NCBI RefSeq assembly: GCF_029223285.1
Contig: NZ_JARHUJ010000003.1
Location: 744,001-808,000, forward strand
Direction: 5' to 3'
DNA: 64,000 nucleotides
Source of the DNA: Paraflavitalea sp. CAU 1676
GTDB taxonomy: Bacteria > Bacteroidota > Bacteroidia > Chitinophagales > Chitinophagaceae
A model generated the notes under the pieces. The model had not been told where the DNA came from. It was given only the letters and a program-made list of their open reading frames with translations, and did not search any database. The translations under genes were made by a program, and so were the position numbers. Shown piece after piece: positions 27,543 through 36,882 of the stretch. Every line of letters starts with the position of its first letter. The stretch's first letter is position 1.

Positions 27543-28805
27543 ATGAAAGTGCTTTGGTTTACAAATACCCCTTGTTCTGCTGCAGAAAAACTACAGATAA
27601 AAAGTCATGGCGGAGGCTGGCTAAAGGCCCTCGAGCAGGAACTTGGTAAATATCCCGAGATCGACTTGCATGTTTGCTTTTACAGCGCGCTCCCCTACGA
27701 ACCATTCAGGTATGGCAACACTCATTTCATACCGGTTCAACGTGCCAACAGGGCTTCCAAACTGCAAAGGCTATTGCAACGTATAACTGACAAGAACCAT
27801 GATGCGGCGGAGATACCTCAATTGTTACAGGTAATCAATCAGGTTAATCCCGAAGTCATCCATATTCATGGTACCGAAGAGAATTTCGGACTGATCCAAC
27901 AACATACCAATACGCCGGCGATTTTATCCATCCAGGGAATACTATCTCCCCTGAGTGAGAAATTCTTTGCAGGCATTCCTGCCTGGGACGCATTCCGCAA
28001 AGAGAGCCTGAAAGCAAAACTATCTTTCAAATCGGCCGGAAGGTTGCACAAGACACTTCGTCGCAATGCACGCAGGGAACAACAAATACTTCAACAATGC
28101 CGGCATGTGATCGGACGCACCGGGTGGGATAAGCAGGTATCCCGTGTAATGTCTCCCGGAAGTTCGTACCACGTTAACAATGAAGCATTGCGCGAGACCT
28201 TCTATGAAGCCCGCTGGCAGAAACAAACAGTGGGAACAACTTTGCGACTCGTAACAGTAGCCAGCGATGCGATATACAAAGGGTTCGAGACGATCGTAAA
28301 AGCAGCCCGATTGCTAAAAGCATATCCAGGACTTAGCTTTGAATGGACGATTGCCGGCTTACACAATGCCAGTGAAATCGTTCGTACCACTCAAAAATGG
28401 CTAAAAGCGGATGCCGCTCAACTGAATATTAAGCTGGTTGGAGGACTTAACGAGCAACAGATCGCCACATTACTGCAGGAGTCGGACATCTATTGCCAGG
28501 TAAGTCATATTGAAAACAGCCCCAATAGCCTTTGTGAAGCCATGTTAATGGGGATGCCGGTGATCGCCAGTTATGCAGGCGGCACTTCTTCCCTGCTTGA
28601 AAATGAAAAGGAGGGACTATTGGTTCAAAACGGAGATGCTCACGCGTTAGCCGGCGCTATCCTCCAAATGCGCAGTCATTTTGAGGAAGCGGTAACCATG
28701 GGCAAAAACGCCAGGTTACGGGCTGTAAAAAGACACGACAAGGCCTCCATCACACTTGACCTCATTGACATTTATAAAACAGTGATCAACCTTCGGGCTT
28801 CATGA
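27543..28805 (+). CDS. Glycosyltransferase family 4-like
   Basis: GT-B transferase of 420 residues. The N-terminal domain begins MKVLWFTNTPCSAAEKL and contains EVIHIHGTEENFG. The C-terminal Rossmann domain shows LRLVTVASDAIYKGFETIVK and the donor-site region SHIENSPNSLCEAMLMGMP with the E-x7-E pattern of GT4 enzymes, then YAGGTSSLLENEKEGLLV. It is in the exopolysaccharide operon and overlaps the next gene by four bases. Sugar specificity is unknown. Confidence 0.9.
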   Translation: MKVLWFTNTPCSAAEKLQIKSHGGGWLKALEQELGKYPEIDLHVCFYSALPYEPFRYGNTHFIPVQRANRASKLQRLLQRITDKNHDAAEIPQLLQVINQVNPEVIHIHGTEENFGLIQQHTNTPAILSIQGILSPLSEKFFAGIPAWDAFRKESLKAKLSFKSAGRLHKTLRRNARREQQILQQCRHVIGRTGWDKQVSRVMSPGSSYHVNNEALRETFYEARWQKQTVGTTLRLVTVASDAIYKGFETIVKAARLLKAYPGLSFEWTIAGLHNASEIVRTTQKWLKADAAQLNIKLVGGLNEQQIATLLQESDIYCQVSHIENSPNSLCEAMLMGMPVIASYAGGTSSLLENEKEGLLVQNGDAHALAGAILQMRSHFEEAVTMGKNARLRAVKRHDKASITLDLIDIYKTVINLRAS

Positions 28806-30334
28806 AGCAGGTACCGGCCATAGCAGCGTTCGACTTCGTGGATGTGAAAACCATCCTCCGCTACCTGTGTATATTTGCCGTGATACTCGCCGGAGGTTTT
28901 GTGGCCGGAGAAGTATTTGCATTGCTGGTTGTGGGAGTAATTCTATTTTACATGGCCAGCAAGCGGCTGTTCAAGACTATCGAATGGTGGCTGCTTTGGC
29001 TCTTTTGTTTCGGCTTTTACCAGGGGCAATTGTACATTAAAACAGAAGCCATCAGCAAGTATGTGGCAAAACCCACCTTTTTGCTGTTCCTGGTATTCGT
29101 AGTATTCTTTTACCATATCCCCCGGCAGATCAAGCTTTCCCGATACATCATCAGCTGGATTGCATTTCTAACGCTTGCCTTATTAAGTCTGCTTTATCAT
29201 GGACAGTCGCCATTTGTATTGATCACTGCCAGCGCTTTCTTTCTCGTTTATATTGTGCAACGAGGTAGTACCATCACCCGGGAACATTGCTTCCAGTTGT
29301 TCAATTTGTTTACAGCAGCCATGATCCTTCAAACCTCTATGTGCATTTTACAAGTGGCACAGATCATTCCTCCTTCATCCAGTATGATGGACGATGGATC
29401 TGGCGGGCAATTCGAATGGGTGGCGGGTCTGGATGACGTCGCCTGCGGCACATTTGGTCCTGTCTCCGGTCATATCGTTTCGTGGTTTGCGTCGCTTATG
29501 GCGCTGTTCTTAATACTGGCCTGGACAGTTAACCGGCAGTCCAAGTACCTGGTACTGGCAGGCATCTCTCTGTTACAATTTGCCACCATCGATTCCAAAA
29601 CCATCATGGGCGTAATGATCCTCATGATGCTCTATACTTTCTATTTCCTAACCAAACACAAGGCACAGTTTCGTCTGCCGGCCCGCAGGCTAACCTCTTT
29701 TGCCATATCGGGGGGAGTTATGGCCTTCTGCCTTTTTATCGGGTGGCAGTACTATTATGAGTACCAGAACAGGGAAGGCGGAGCCCTCAACCGAAGTAAC
29801 TTCAATGAGGTATACGAGTCGGAAATCAAAAAGTCGCAGGAGCTCGTACTGGAAAACATCGGCGACTGGGGTAAGATCAAAGGATTTTCGTATGTATTTA
29901 CCGACTTTATCGAAAGCGATCCATTCGAAGTTTTCTGGGGTTACAGTCTGCAGGGATACAATTTTAACGGCAAAATGAGTTATATCGAAAGCAAAGACAC
30001 TCCTTTGATGCAGTTGAACAACTTCACAAAAAGCCGATCTACGTTCATTGTGCAGTTTGCCCAAAGCGGCCTGCTGGGATTCTTTGTCTTCCTGCTGGCC
30101 CTTTTCCTTTGGTACAAGTTCAATGTCAGGTCGGAACCTGTTAATTCGATAGATATGATGAGGATCGCGTTGGTGAAGATCTTTTTACCCTTTACTATGG
30201 TGGCTGCGTTCGTATACAATATTACACTTACCAGCGTTACTTTAATCTGCTTCTCCGCCCTTGTTTCGCTTTTGAAACATTACTCGGATTATATAGAACA
30301 ACAAAAACGAGAACTTAATAATCCTGCATTATGA
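28802..30334 (+). CDS. Wzy-like polymerase / O-antigen ligase-type membrane protein
   Basis: Membrane protein of 510 residues with about ten to twelve helices and a large hydrophilic loop (residues ~325-430, from YYEYQNREGG to KSRSTFIVQFAQSGLLGFFV). The loop position before the last helices and the FAQSGLLGFFVFLLALF pattern match the O-antigen polymerase/ligase superfamily. As the only such protein in the operon it is the best candidate for polymerising repeat units. It overlaps both neighbours by four bases. Confidence 0.78.
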   Translation: MKQVPAIAAFDFVDVKTILRYLCIFAVILAGGFVAGEVFALLVVGVILFYMASKRLFKTIEWWLLWLFCFGFYQGQLYIKTEAISKYVAKPTFLLFLVFVVFFYHIPRQIKLSRYIISWIAFLTLALLSLLYHGQSPFVLITASAFFLVYIVQRGSTITREHCFQLFNLFTAAMILQTSMCILQVAQIIPPSSSMMDDGSGGQFEWVAGLDDVACGTFGPVSGHIVSWFASLMALFLILAWTVNRQSKYLVLAGISLLQFATIDSKTIMGVMILMMLYTFYFLTKHKAQFRLPARRLTSFAISGGVMAFCLFIGWQYYYEYQNREGGALNRSNFNEVYESEIKKSQELVLENIGDWGKIKGFSYVFTDFIESDPFEVFWGYSLQGYNFNGKMSYIESKDTPLMQLNNFTKSRSTFIVQFAQSGLLGFFVFLLALFLWYKFNVRSEPVNSIDMMRIALVKIFLPFTMVAAFVYNITLTSVTLICFSALVSLLKHYSDYIEQQKRELNNPAL

Positions 30335-30963
30335 AGTTTAGAAGCATAGCGCATACCGCTTATACGATATCAGTAAAATGGCAGGAACAATGGGGCAAGC
30401 TAAACAGGTTGAGAGCAGCCTGGTGGGGAGTGGAATTGGGAACCAGTAGTCACTTCATCGGCCGGTGTTTTTTTAAGAAGTACCCAGGAACCAATATCGC
30501 CATCGGAAAAGACTGCACTTTTCTGTCCAAAGCAGCTTCTAACCTGATTGGCATCAATAGACCCTGCATACTCTCTACCCATCAGTCCGACTATCAGGCT
30601 ACTATCAAAATAGGAAACCAATGTGGATTTAGCGGTACAGTTATCGGGGCATTCCGCTCGATCAGCATTGGAAATCATGTTCGATGCGGAGCCAATACCC
30701 TGATCACAGACGCAGATTGGCACCTCGACGACCCGCGAAGCGGGGAACCAGCGCCAATTGTTATAGGAGACAATGTATGGCTCGGCGTAAACTGTACAGT
30801 GATGAAAGGCGTAACCATCGGTGCAAATACTGTGATCGGAGCCAATAGCGTGGTAACTAAAAGTATCCCGGCCAACGTTATAGCAGCAGGCAATCCCTGC
30901 CGGGTAATTCGTGAGCTGCCTGTTGGCAAAAACGCCGTTCCGTTTACCGCCCAACAACCTTAA
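30331..30963 (+). CDS. Hexapeptide-repeat acyltransferase
   Basis: Protein of 210 residues with a left-handed beta-helix. Imperfect hexapeptides run through IAIGKDCTFL, IKIGNQCGFSGTVIG, ISIGNHVRCGANTLI, VIGDNVWLGVNCTV and VTIGANTVIGANSVV. TDADWHLDDP is the catalytic-histidine region of O-acetyltransferases of the WcaF/maltose acetyltransferase type. It likely acetylates a sugar of the polymer or a nucleotide sugar using acetyl-CoA. It overlaps the Wzy-like gene by four bases. Confidence 0.88.
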   Translation: MKFRSIAHTAYTISVKWQEQWGKLNRLRAAWWGVELGTSSHFIGRCFFKKYPGTNIAIGKDCTFLSKAASNLIGINRPCILSTHQSDYQATIKIGNQCGFSGTVIGAFRSISIGNHVRCGANTLITDADWHLDDPRSGEPAPIVIGDNVWLGVNCTVMKGVTIGANTVIGANSVVTKSIPANVIAAGNPCRVIRELPVGKNAVPFTAQQP

Positions 30964-30967
30964 AAAC

Positions 30968-32128
30968 ATGGACAAGAACATCATATTTCTCGGAGCAACA
31001 GATAACTATCCGCTCAAATTTACAGCCACCAATTCCAAGAATGAGTTGGTTGCGAGGGGACTATTACCCTATGCCGATCGAATTACTTTTATCAATTCTC
31101 CACTAGGCCTCAATGGCACGACCCCCAATGGCGCACTGACTGGTGATAAACTTGGATGTGCTTATCATGTATTTCCCAAAAGCCGCGGTTTCAGTTTGTT
31201 CAGAAACCTTAAATCAGTATTCAGACTGATGAAAGAAAAGCGGATCGAAAAAGGGCAAAACATCCTGATCATGGAGCATAGCTATGTACCATTGTATATG
31301 CTCTACACCTTATTTGCAAAGAGATTGGGCTATAAAACGGCAGTTTTCATTACAGAGTGGCATATGTATTTCGAGAATGTTCCGGTACATAAAAAAATAG
31401 ACTACGCCCTGTTCGATTATACATTTGGTTATTTCACGCATGGCATTATGCCCATCAGCCAGCTCCTGGAGCAAAAGCTTGCTCACTTCAAAAAGCCTAT
31501 GCTCAAGGTACCCGTACTGGCCGATTTCGACATGCTGACCCCTCTACCCTATACACCAGCAACCAGCAATTCGGAATACTTCATGTACTGTGGTACCCTT
31601 GGCTATTTTTCAGTGATCGTATTCATCATCAAAAGCTATGCCCTGTTTGTAAAAAAAGGACATCAGCAAAAATTAAAGCTCGTACTAAATGGCAGCGCCG
31701 AAAGAATGCAGCAGGTGGAAGCTATGATCAGGGACGAGGGCATCACACAGCAGGTAATCATTGAACAGAAACTGCCGTTTGCCAAATTGCTTGAAGGCTA
31801 TCAGCATGCGCTGGCACTACTGATCCCGCTGCGTCCAGACCGGCAGGATAAAGCAAGATTTTCACACAAGATCGGCGAATACTTATCCAGCGGACGCCCC
31901 ATTGTAACCGGACGTGTGGGAGAAATCAGCCACTATTTCGAACATCGAAAGAACGCATTTATTGCAGACGACTATACACCTGAAGCCTATGCGACTTTAT
32001 TGAGCATGATCGCCAACGACCGTGACCTTGCCAATGAAGTTGGCCGCGCAGGCAGGGAACTAGGCGAAAACAGCTTTGGCTACCAGCAGCATGGTCAAAA
32101 AATAGCAGCCTTTTTCAGCAACCTTTAA
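30968..32128 (+). CDS. GT-B-fold glycosyltransferase
   Basis: Protein of 386 residues, with the start placed at the ATG four bases after the acyltransferase stop (the frame is open further upstream but overlaps that gene). MDKNIIFLGATDNYPLKF opens the acceptor domain; FMYCGTLGYFSVIVF begins the C-terminal Rossmann domain. ALLIPLRPDRQDKARFSHKI and GEYLSSGRPIVTGRVGEI match the donor-site helix of GT4-like enzymes. It is probably soluble or peripheral. It adds one sugar in the exopolysaccharide pathway; specificity is unknown. Confidence 0.85.
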   Translation: MDKNIIFLGATDNYPLKFTATNSKNELVARGLLPYADRITFINSPLGLNGTTPNGALTGDKLGCAYHVFPKSRGFSLFRNLKSVFRLMKEKRIEKGQNILIMEHSYVPLYMLYTLFAKRLGYKTAVFITEWHMYFENVPVHKKIDYALFDYTFGYFTHGIMPISQLLEQKLAHFKKPMLKVPVLADFDMLTPLPYTPATSNSEYFMYCGTLGYFSVIVFIIKSYALFVKKGHQQKLKLVLNGSAERMQQVEAMIRDEGITQQVIIEQKLPFAKLLEGYQHALALLIPLRPDRQDKARFSHKIGEYLSSGRPIVTGRVGEISHYFEHRKNAFIADDYTPEAYATLLSMIANDRDLANEVGRAGRELGENSFGYQQHGQKIAAFFSNL

Positions 32129-32158
32129 TCAAGCCTATAATCATTTAACAGTATCAAG

Positions 32159-33220
32159 ATGAAAATACTTATGACTGGCCCCAATAACGATCCAGCCAAA
32201 TCCCTGGGTGGCATTGTTACCGTGATCAACATGATACTGAACAACAAATCGCATCCTACCGATTTTTTTGACCGGGATCTTGGTTCTAGTGGGAAACTGA
32301 AAACCTGGTGGAGAAAAGTCAATCAATTCCGCCAATCCATTTCAAAAGAACGGTACGATCTCATTCACTTCCACTTTTCGTTTGATAAAAAATCTGTGGT
32401 CCGTGAATTTATTTATCTATACCTGGCAAAGAAAAAAGGCATCCCATTTATAGTCCATTTCCATGGCGGGAGCCTTGCTTATCAGAAGAGTCATTCCTGG
32501 ATGGTGGGATGGCTGCTCGCCGCGGCAAACCAACTCATCGTATTGAATGAAGACGAAAAAGAATCCATCCAACGCCTTTACCAGGTAGCACCGGAAAAGG
32601 TATTGATCCTGCGCAATTGTATTGACTTCGGGGAAATACCTTCCTTTACCAGGGCTGACTCCGCTGCCTATAACAGGATCATCTATTTCGGTCGTCTTCA
32701 CATGCCCAAAGGCCTGAAAGAGATTGTGGAAGCCCTCAAGATCCTGAAGGCAAAGCAAATCCCTTTTAAAATGGAAGTATATGGATCGGGGCCGGATGAA
32801 GCCTGGTTCCTGGATGCGTTGAAAGAACATGTGGGTGACGCATTTGAATACAAGGGCGTTGTTTGGGGCAAAGAGAAATGGCATTCGTTAAACAACTCCG
32901 ACATATTCCTGCTCCCATCACATGGTGAAGGTATGCCGATGGCTCTTCTGGAGGCCATGGCATTGGGGAAAACGGTCGTAGTGTCTGATGTGGACGCCTT
33001 TAAGAAGGTAGTGATCGACAAGGAGAATGGATTTCTCGCCCGCCAGCGTTCTGCAGACGATCTCGCCCGTTCCCTGGAATTGGTTTTACTAAATCCAGCC
33101 GATCAACAGGAGGTTGGCAAGAAAGCCAAACAAACCATAGAAAAAGAGTATTCTTCCGATTATTACATAAAATCACTGGGATCTGTATACAATAGTTTAC
33201 TCGCTAATGCGATAAGTTAA
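32159..33220 (+). CDS. Glycosyltransferase family 4
   Basis: GT4 enzyme of 353 residues. MKILMTGPNNDPAKSLGGIV is the glycine-rich N-terminal loop, IPFIVHFHGGSLAY an acceptor-domain strand, and NRIIYFGRLHMPKGLKEIVE the start of the nucleotide-binding domain. HGEGMPMALLEAMALGKTVV is the donor-site E-x7-E motif. It follows the previous gene by 30 bases and precedes an acyltransferase by one. It is a clear family member of unknown sugar specificity. Confidence 0.92.
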   Translation: MKILMTGPNNDPAKSLGGIVTVINMILNNKSHPTDFFDRDLGSSGKLKTWWRKVNQFRQSISKERYDLIHFHFSFDKKSVVREFIYLYLAKKKGIPFIVHFHGGSLAYQKSHSWMVGWLLAAANQLIVLNEDEKESIQRLYQVAPEKVLILRNCIDFGEIPSFTRADSAAYNRIIYFGRLHMPKGLKEIVEALKILKAKQIPFKMEVYGSGPDEAWFLDALKEHVGDAFEYKGVVWGKEKWHSLNNSDIFLLPSHGEGMPMALLEAMALGKTVVVSDVDAFKKVVIDKENGFLARQRSADDLARSLELVLLNPADQQEVGKKAKQTIEKEYSSDYYIKSLGSVYNSLLANAIS

Positions 33221-33221
33221 T

Positions 33222-33794
33222 ATGGGTATTTTTAAGAAGTTATATCAACTGCTGTTCCTGCCTTTGAATTTGTTTAAGCTGTGGTTCTTCAAAGTGAAGC
33301 ATAGCGAGGTTACTATATTCGGGCCACTACTTATCCTCAACAAAGGCACTATGGTATTGGGCGATCGCGCCAGGATCAATTCAGGGAAATACAAGAATCC
33401 TATCGGTGGCGACACTCGCAGCTCGATCGTGGTCAAAAAGAACGCCTCTCTGATCATAGGCGCCAATTTGCGCATGAGCAATTCTGCGATCTATTGTGCC
33501 CAATCGATCACGATAGGAAATAACGTAATGATCGGAGGTAGTTGCAAGATCTGGGACTCGGATTTTCACCCCATCGATCCTGATATCCGATTGGCAACCC
33601 CCAACGAAGGATATAAAACGGCCCCCATACAGATAGGCAATAACGTATTTGTTGGTGGTGCTTCCATTATTCTGAAGGGCACTGTAATTGGAGAAAACTC
33701 GGTCATAGGCGCAGGCAGTGTCGTGACAGGAAATATTCCGGCAAACGAGATCTGGGGAGGCAATCCTGCCCGCTTCATAAAAAAATTAAAATAG
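33222..33794 (+). CDS. Hexapeptide-repeat acyltransferase (second in operon)
   Basis: Protein of 190 residues with a left-handed beta-helix made of hexapeptides such as LIIGANLRMSNSAIY, ITIGNNVMIGGSCKI, IQIGNNVFVGGASII and VIGENSVIGAGSVV. DSDFHPIDP carries the probable catalytic histidine. It resembles the WcaF/VatD/maltose O-acetyltransferases and likely decorates the same polymer as the acyltransferase at 30331, at another position (inference). Confidence 0.88.
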   Translation: MGIFKKLYQLLFLPLNLFKLWFFKVKHSEVTIFGPLLILNKGTMVLGDRARINSGKYKNPIGGDTRSSIVVKKNASLIIGANLRMSNSAIYCAQSITIGNNVMIGGSCKIWDSDFHPIDPDIRLATPNEGYKTAPIQIGNNVFVGGASIILKGTVIGENSVIGAGSVVTGNIPANEIWGGNPARFIKKLK

Positions 33795-33795
33795 G

Positions 33796-34569
33796 ATGTA
33801 CAAAAGACGGTTTGACTTCTTAGGGGTCGGGATTTCAATCATCAATCAGCCAATGGCTCTGCAGGCAGTGAAAGACTATGACTTTTCAGCCCCAGCCTAT
33901 ATCTGTTTTCCGGATACCTCGGTAGTAAAAGAAGCCTATAAAGATCCATTTCTGATACAAGTATTGAATAATTCCTACCTGACTATGCCGGATGGGAAAC
34001 CTTCCCAACTGGTTGCCAGGTTGAGAGGCCATAAGCATGTCAGTACCGTATCGGGTTTTCATTTGTGCAAGAGCCTCCTCGATTCAGAACTCACCCATTA
34101 CTTTTATGGAGGCAGTGACGAAACGATCGCCATCATGAAGCAAAAGCTGCAGGATCAATTCCCGAAGGCCAGGATACTGGGCTTCAAATCGCCTCCCTTT
34201 GTGAGCACCGGAGAGATTGCCAATAGTCAGCAGATTAAATCAGACATGGAAGAGATCCGTTCATTAAATCCAAATCTGGTATGGATCGGGATCAGCAGTC
34301 CTAAACAGGATTATGTGATGCATCACTTTTACCGTTTGCTTCCGCATAGTGTTATGCTTGGCGTTGGTGGAGTTTTTCTGTACATGGCAGATGAATCATT
34401 GAGAAGCCCCGAATGGGTTAAGAAAATCGGGATGCGTTGGGCTTACCGGCTTCTGAAAGAGCCCCGTCGTTTATGGCCAAAGTATTATGAGACATTCAGG
34501 TTCCTTTTCCAGAACAAGACATTCTTTCTCAAACTGATCTTCCGGAAGAAACAGGCAACCGCGGGATAA
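33796..34569 (+). CDS. WecG/TagA/CpsF-family glycosyltransferase (GT26)
   Basis: Protein of 257 residues matching GT26. Signatures are YLTMPDGKPSQLVARLRG, VSTVSGFHLCKSLLDSEL, HYFYGGSDETIAIM, and LVWIGISSPKQDYVMHHF with the downstream GVGGVF. These enzymes transfer a HexNAc or ManNAcA-type residue to a polyprenyl-diphosphate-linked sugar, often as the second step of synthesis. It closes the eleven-gene operon, 20 bases before the terminator stem at 34589. Confidence 0.92.
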   Translation: MYKRRFDFLGVGISIINQPMALQAVKDYDFSAPAYICFPDTSVVKEAYKDPFLIQVLNNSYLTMPDGKPSQLVARLRGHKHVSTVSGFHLCKSLLDSELTHYFYGGSDETIAIMKQKLQDQFPKARILGFKSPPFVSTGEIANSQQIKSDMEEIRSLNPNLVWIGISSPKQDYVMHHFYRLLPHSVMLGVGGVFLYMADESLRSPEWVKKIGMRWAYRLLKEPRRLWPKYYETFRFLFQNKTFFLKLIFRKKQATAG

Positions 34570-34588
34570 TTACCGCTTCGGTTTAAAT

Positions 34589-34619
34589 AAAAAAACATGC
34601 ACCAGATGCATGTTTTTTT
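34589..34619. terminator. Bidirectional terminator closing the exopolysaccharide operon
   Basis: A 13-base perfect stem (34589-34601 with 34607-34619) surrounds the loop CCAGA; the core is ACATGCA/TGCATGT with A and T tracts on its two sides. The symmetry lets it stop transcripts from both the operon (plus) and the convergent gene at 34657 (minus). Confidence 0.88.
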
Positions 34620-34656
34620 ATTTATCTACAGTAAAAAAGATTTATTACATTGATCC

Positions 34657-35202
34657 TTATTCGGAATTGCTTCTTCCAAAGTGCAGGTTATAGGCAACCA
34701 TAATGCCAGCCACTGATATCCTCGCCATCGAAGGATTTGCGGTCGTAGTATAATAAAAAGCAGAAAAGTCAACTTTGCCATTCAGTGAGTAACCAACAGC
34801 TGGCATGTAACAAAAAGAGTTATAATCGGTACCAACAAATGCCCAGCCTATCTGTGGCTCCATATAAAAATAACTATAGCTTTCTTCTTGTCTGAAATCG
34901 TAACGGTATCCCATCATACCCGAAAGTATATCACGTTCCTTCAAACCTTTTCCCTGGAATTTCCCGTTGATGCTGATGGCATTCATTGACACTGTACAAT
35001 AATCGCTGGTACCAAGTGGCAGCGCAATTTTCCCAACGCCGCCAGCAGCCCATCCATAGGCTTTTATCTCTTTGTTGAGTGGCATACCAAACTGTCCGCT
35101 TAAACTTATAAAGGGTCCATCACTCCACTGGGAAAAACCTGGCAAGGAAAATAGCAGCAAGAAGAATACCCCGGCATGCCGGGCATAGGCAACTGGTTTC
35201 AT
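34657..35202 (-). CDS. Secreted outer-membrane beta-barrel-like protein of unknown function
   Basis: Protein of 181 residues with a signal peptide (GVFFLLLFSLPGFSQ). The mature part alternates short amphipathic strands rich in Tyr, Phe, Gly and Ser (FISLSGQFGMPL, MMGYRYDF, YSYFYMEPQIGWAFVG, GKVDFSAFYYTT, ISVAGIMVAYNLHFG), as in small eight-stranded outer-membrane barrels. I cannot assign a family by name. It converges on the exopolysaccharide operon and shares its terminator. Confidence 0.7.
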   Translation of the reverse strand: MKPVAYARHAGVFFLLLFSLPGFSQWSDGPFISLSGQFGMPLNKEIKAYGWAAGGVGKIALPLGTSDYCTVSMNAISINGKFQGKGLKERDILSGMMGYRYDFRQEESYSYFYMEPQIGWAFVGTDYNSFCYMPAVGYSLNGKVDFSAFYYTTTANPSMARISVAGIMVAYNLHFGRSNSE

Positions 35203-35437
35203 AAATAGGTACGAATTAGGATTGAATTATGGGTTATAAACAACAGCTCAAGATACTGCGCACCTATAGTAAACGCAATAGGCATATACTTATTTTATGA
35301 AATTAATTACCCCACGCCCCTGCATTTCTTCCCATATCTGGAATAGACAAATGTGAATATTAAAATCTAATGAATGAACACAAATCAGGCCAGACATTGC
35401 GTTATAATATGGAATCAAATATCCCAATATCCTAAAG

Positions 35438-36637
35438 ATGAACGGCATGTCGTCTGGCAAAATATACTTTCCCGGTCTCAATGGCATTCGATGCATAGCA
35501 GTTGCCATTGTGATCTTCTTCCATATCAATCACTACCTTACGGCTTTCAACCTCACACCATTTCAATATTTTGAAGCAAGAGATGAGATGTCCCGCAACG
35601 GTGTGCTGCTCTTTTTCGTATTGAGCGGATACCTGATCACGTATTTATTATTGAAAGAGAAGGAAGTATATGCCTCCATCGACCTTAAGAAATTCTATAT
35701 CCGTCGTATTCTCCGGATCTGGCCCATTTACTATACGATCATAATCCTGACTGTATTATTGTTATCGTTCCAGTCTTTATATCCTTTACTGGAAGCAGAA
35801 GGCCATTCTGCCTGGCATAATATAAAGACCATCATTCTGTATTCATTCTTTTTACCCAATTTTGGTATCATACTGCAATATTCCCTGACTACTATCGCAC
35901 CTTTGTGGTCGGTAGGTATTGAAGAACAATTCTACGTAACATGGCCTATATTAATTAAGAAATCCAGGTTGATACTCCGTTCAATGATCTGGTTTCTGGT
36001 GGGCTATATGGCACTGAAAGGGGGCGCCTATCTATATGCCGAAATAACCGGCAAGAATAGAATGTTTGATATGCTCAACCTATTTTCCTTCGACAGTCTT
36101 TGCCTCGGTGGAATAACAGCCTACCTTTATTTTAAACAACACAGGATCTTACAGATCTTATACAACCGCTACCTGCAGGCCGCAAGCTGGCTGCTTTTAA
36201 TTGCATCATTAATATTGGGGCCCTTGCAGCTTACCCACGTATATGATAAAGAGCTTTATGCACTGGCATTTGCGATCATCATCCTCAATGTGAGCACCAA
36301 CAAGAAGACGATCATCAATCTCGAAAACCAATTCTGCAATTTCATAGGTAAGATATCCTACGGCCTGTATATCTACCATATGATCATACTGTGTTTATTA
36401 TCGTTGGTCATGAAAGATTGGACTGTTGACAACAAAGCGCTTCACTACATTATCATTTTCTTGTCTGTCATTAGTTTATCCGTACTGGTATCCCATTTGT
36501 CGTATAAATACTTTGAGTCAAGGTTCTTAACCATTAAAACACGTTTCATGAAAATAAAAAGCAGCAACCAGCAGGAAGAAGAGGCAGACACTGCACCGTC
36601 GCAACAGCCCAGGCACGCGAATACGGCAACAGCATAG
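35438..36637 (+). CDS. Acyltransferase 3 family (OafA/YrhL-like) membrane protein
   Basis: Integral membrane protein of 399 residues with about ten helices. The family signature is near the N-terminus: YFPGLNGIRCIAVAIVIFFH, with the catalytic His at its end, then SRNGVLLFFVLSGYLITYLL. FYIRRILRIWPIYY is the second conserved block and LWSVGIEEQFYVTWP the third. Members O-acetylate (or otherwise acylate) surface polysaccharides from the periplasmic side. The charged tail (QQEEEADTAPSQQ) is probably cytosolic. A second ATG three codons downstream (35447) is an alternative start. Confidence 0.92.
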   Translation: MNGMSSGKIYFPGLNGIRCIAVAIVIFFHINHYLTAFNLTPFQYFEARDEMSRNGVLLFFVLSGYLITYLLLKEKEVYASIDLKKFYIRRILRIWPIYYTIIILTVLLLSFQSLYPLLEAEGHSAWHNIKTIILYSFFLPNFGIILQYSLTTIAPLWSVGIEEQFYVTWPILIKKSRLILRSMIWFLVGYMALKGGAYLYAEITGKNRMFDMLNLFSFDSLCLGGITAYLYFKQHRILQILYNRYLQAASWLLLIASLILGPLQLTHVYDKELYALAFAIIILNVSTNKKTIINLENQFCNFIGKISYGLYIYHMIILCLLSLVMKDWTVDNKALHYIIIFLSVISLSVLVSHLSYKYFESRFLTIKTRFMKIKSSNQQEEEADTAPSQQPRHANTATA

Positions 36638-36664
36638 TCAACACTATGTTTACAACAATTCCAC

Positions 36665-36681
36665 ACAGGGTAAAACCCTGT
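36665..36681 (+). terminator. Weak terminator candidate after acyltransferase
   Basis: ACAGGG-taaaa-CCCTGT forms a six-base stem 28 bases after the acyltransferase stop, with a short T run (CTTTTTA) eight bases downstream. The stem is short and the T run offset, so termination may be partial. The remaining ~200 bases to 36882 are AT-rich and presumably contain the promoter of the next gene. Confidence 0.4.
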
Positions 36682-36882
36682 AAAGAACTTTTTAATAGTT
36701 ATTTGTAGTTACATACAATAATATACGAATAGCAGCTTTTGTTAATTGATAATATTTTTGTTCAATTACTATTAGATGCGACATATAACTGATAGTTTTA
36801 CGTTATTAATGCAACCGTAGGAAAACTATTGTTACGGCACCGTGATCCTTTTATTCTAATGAAAACTTAACCCATATCCTCT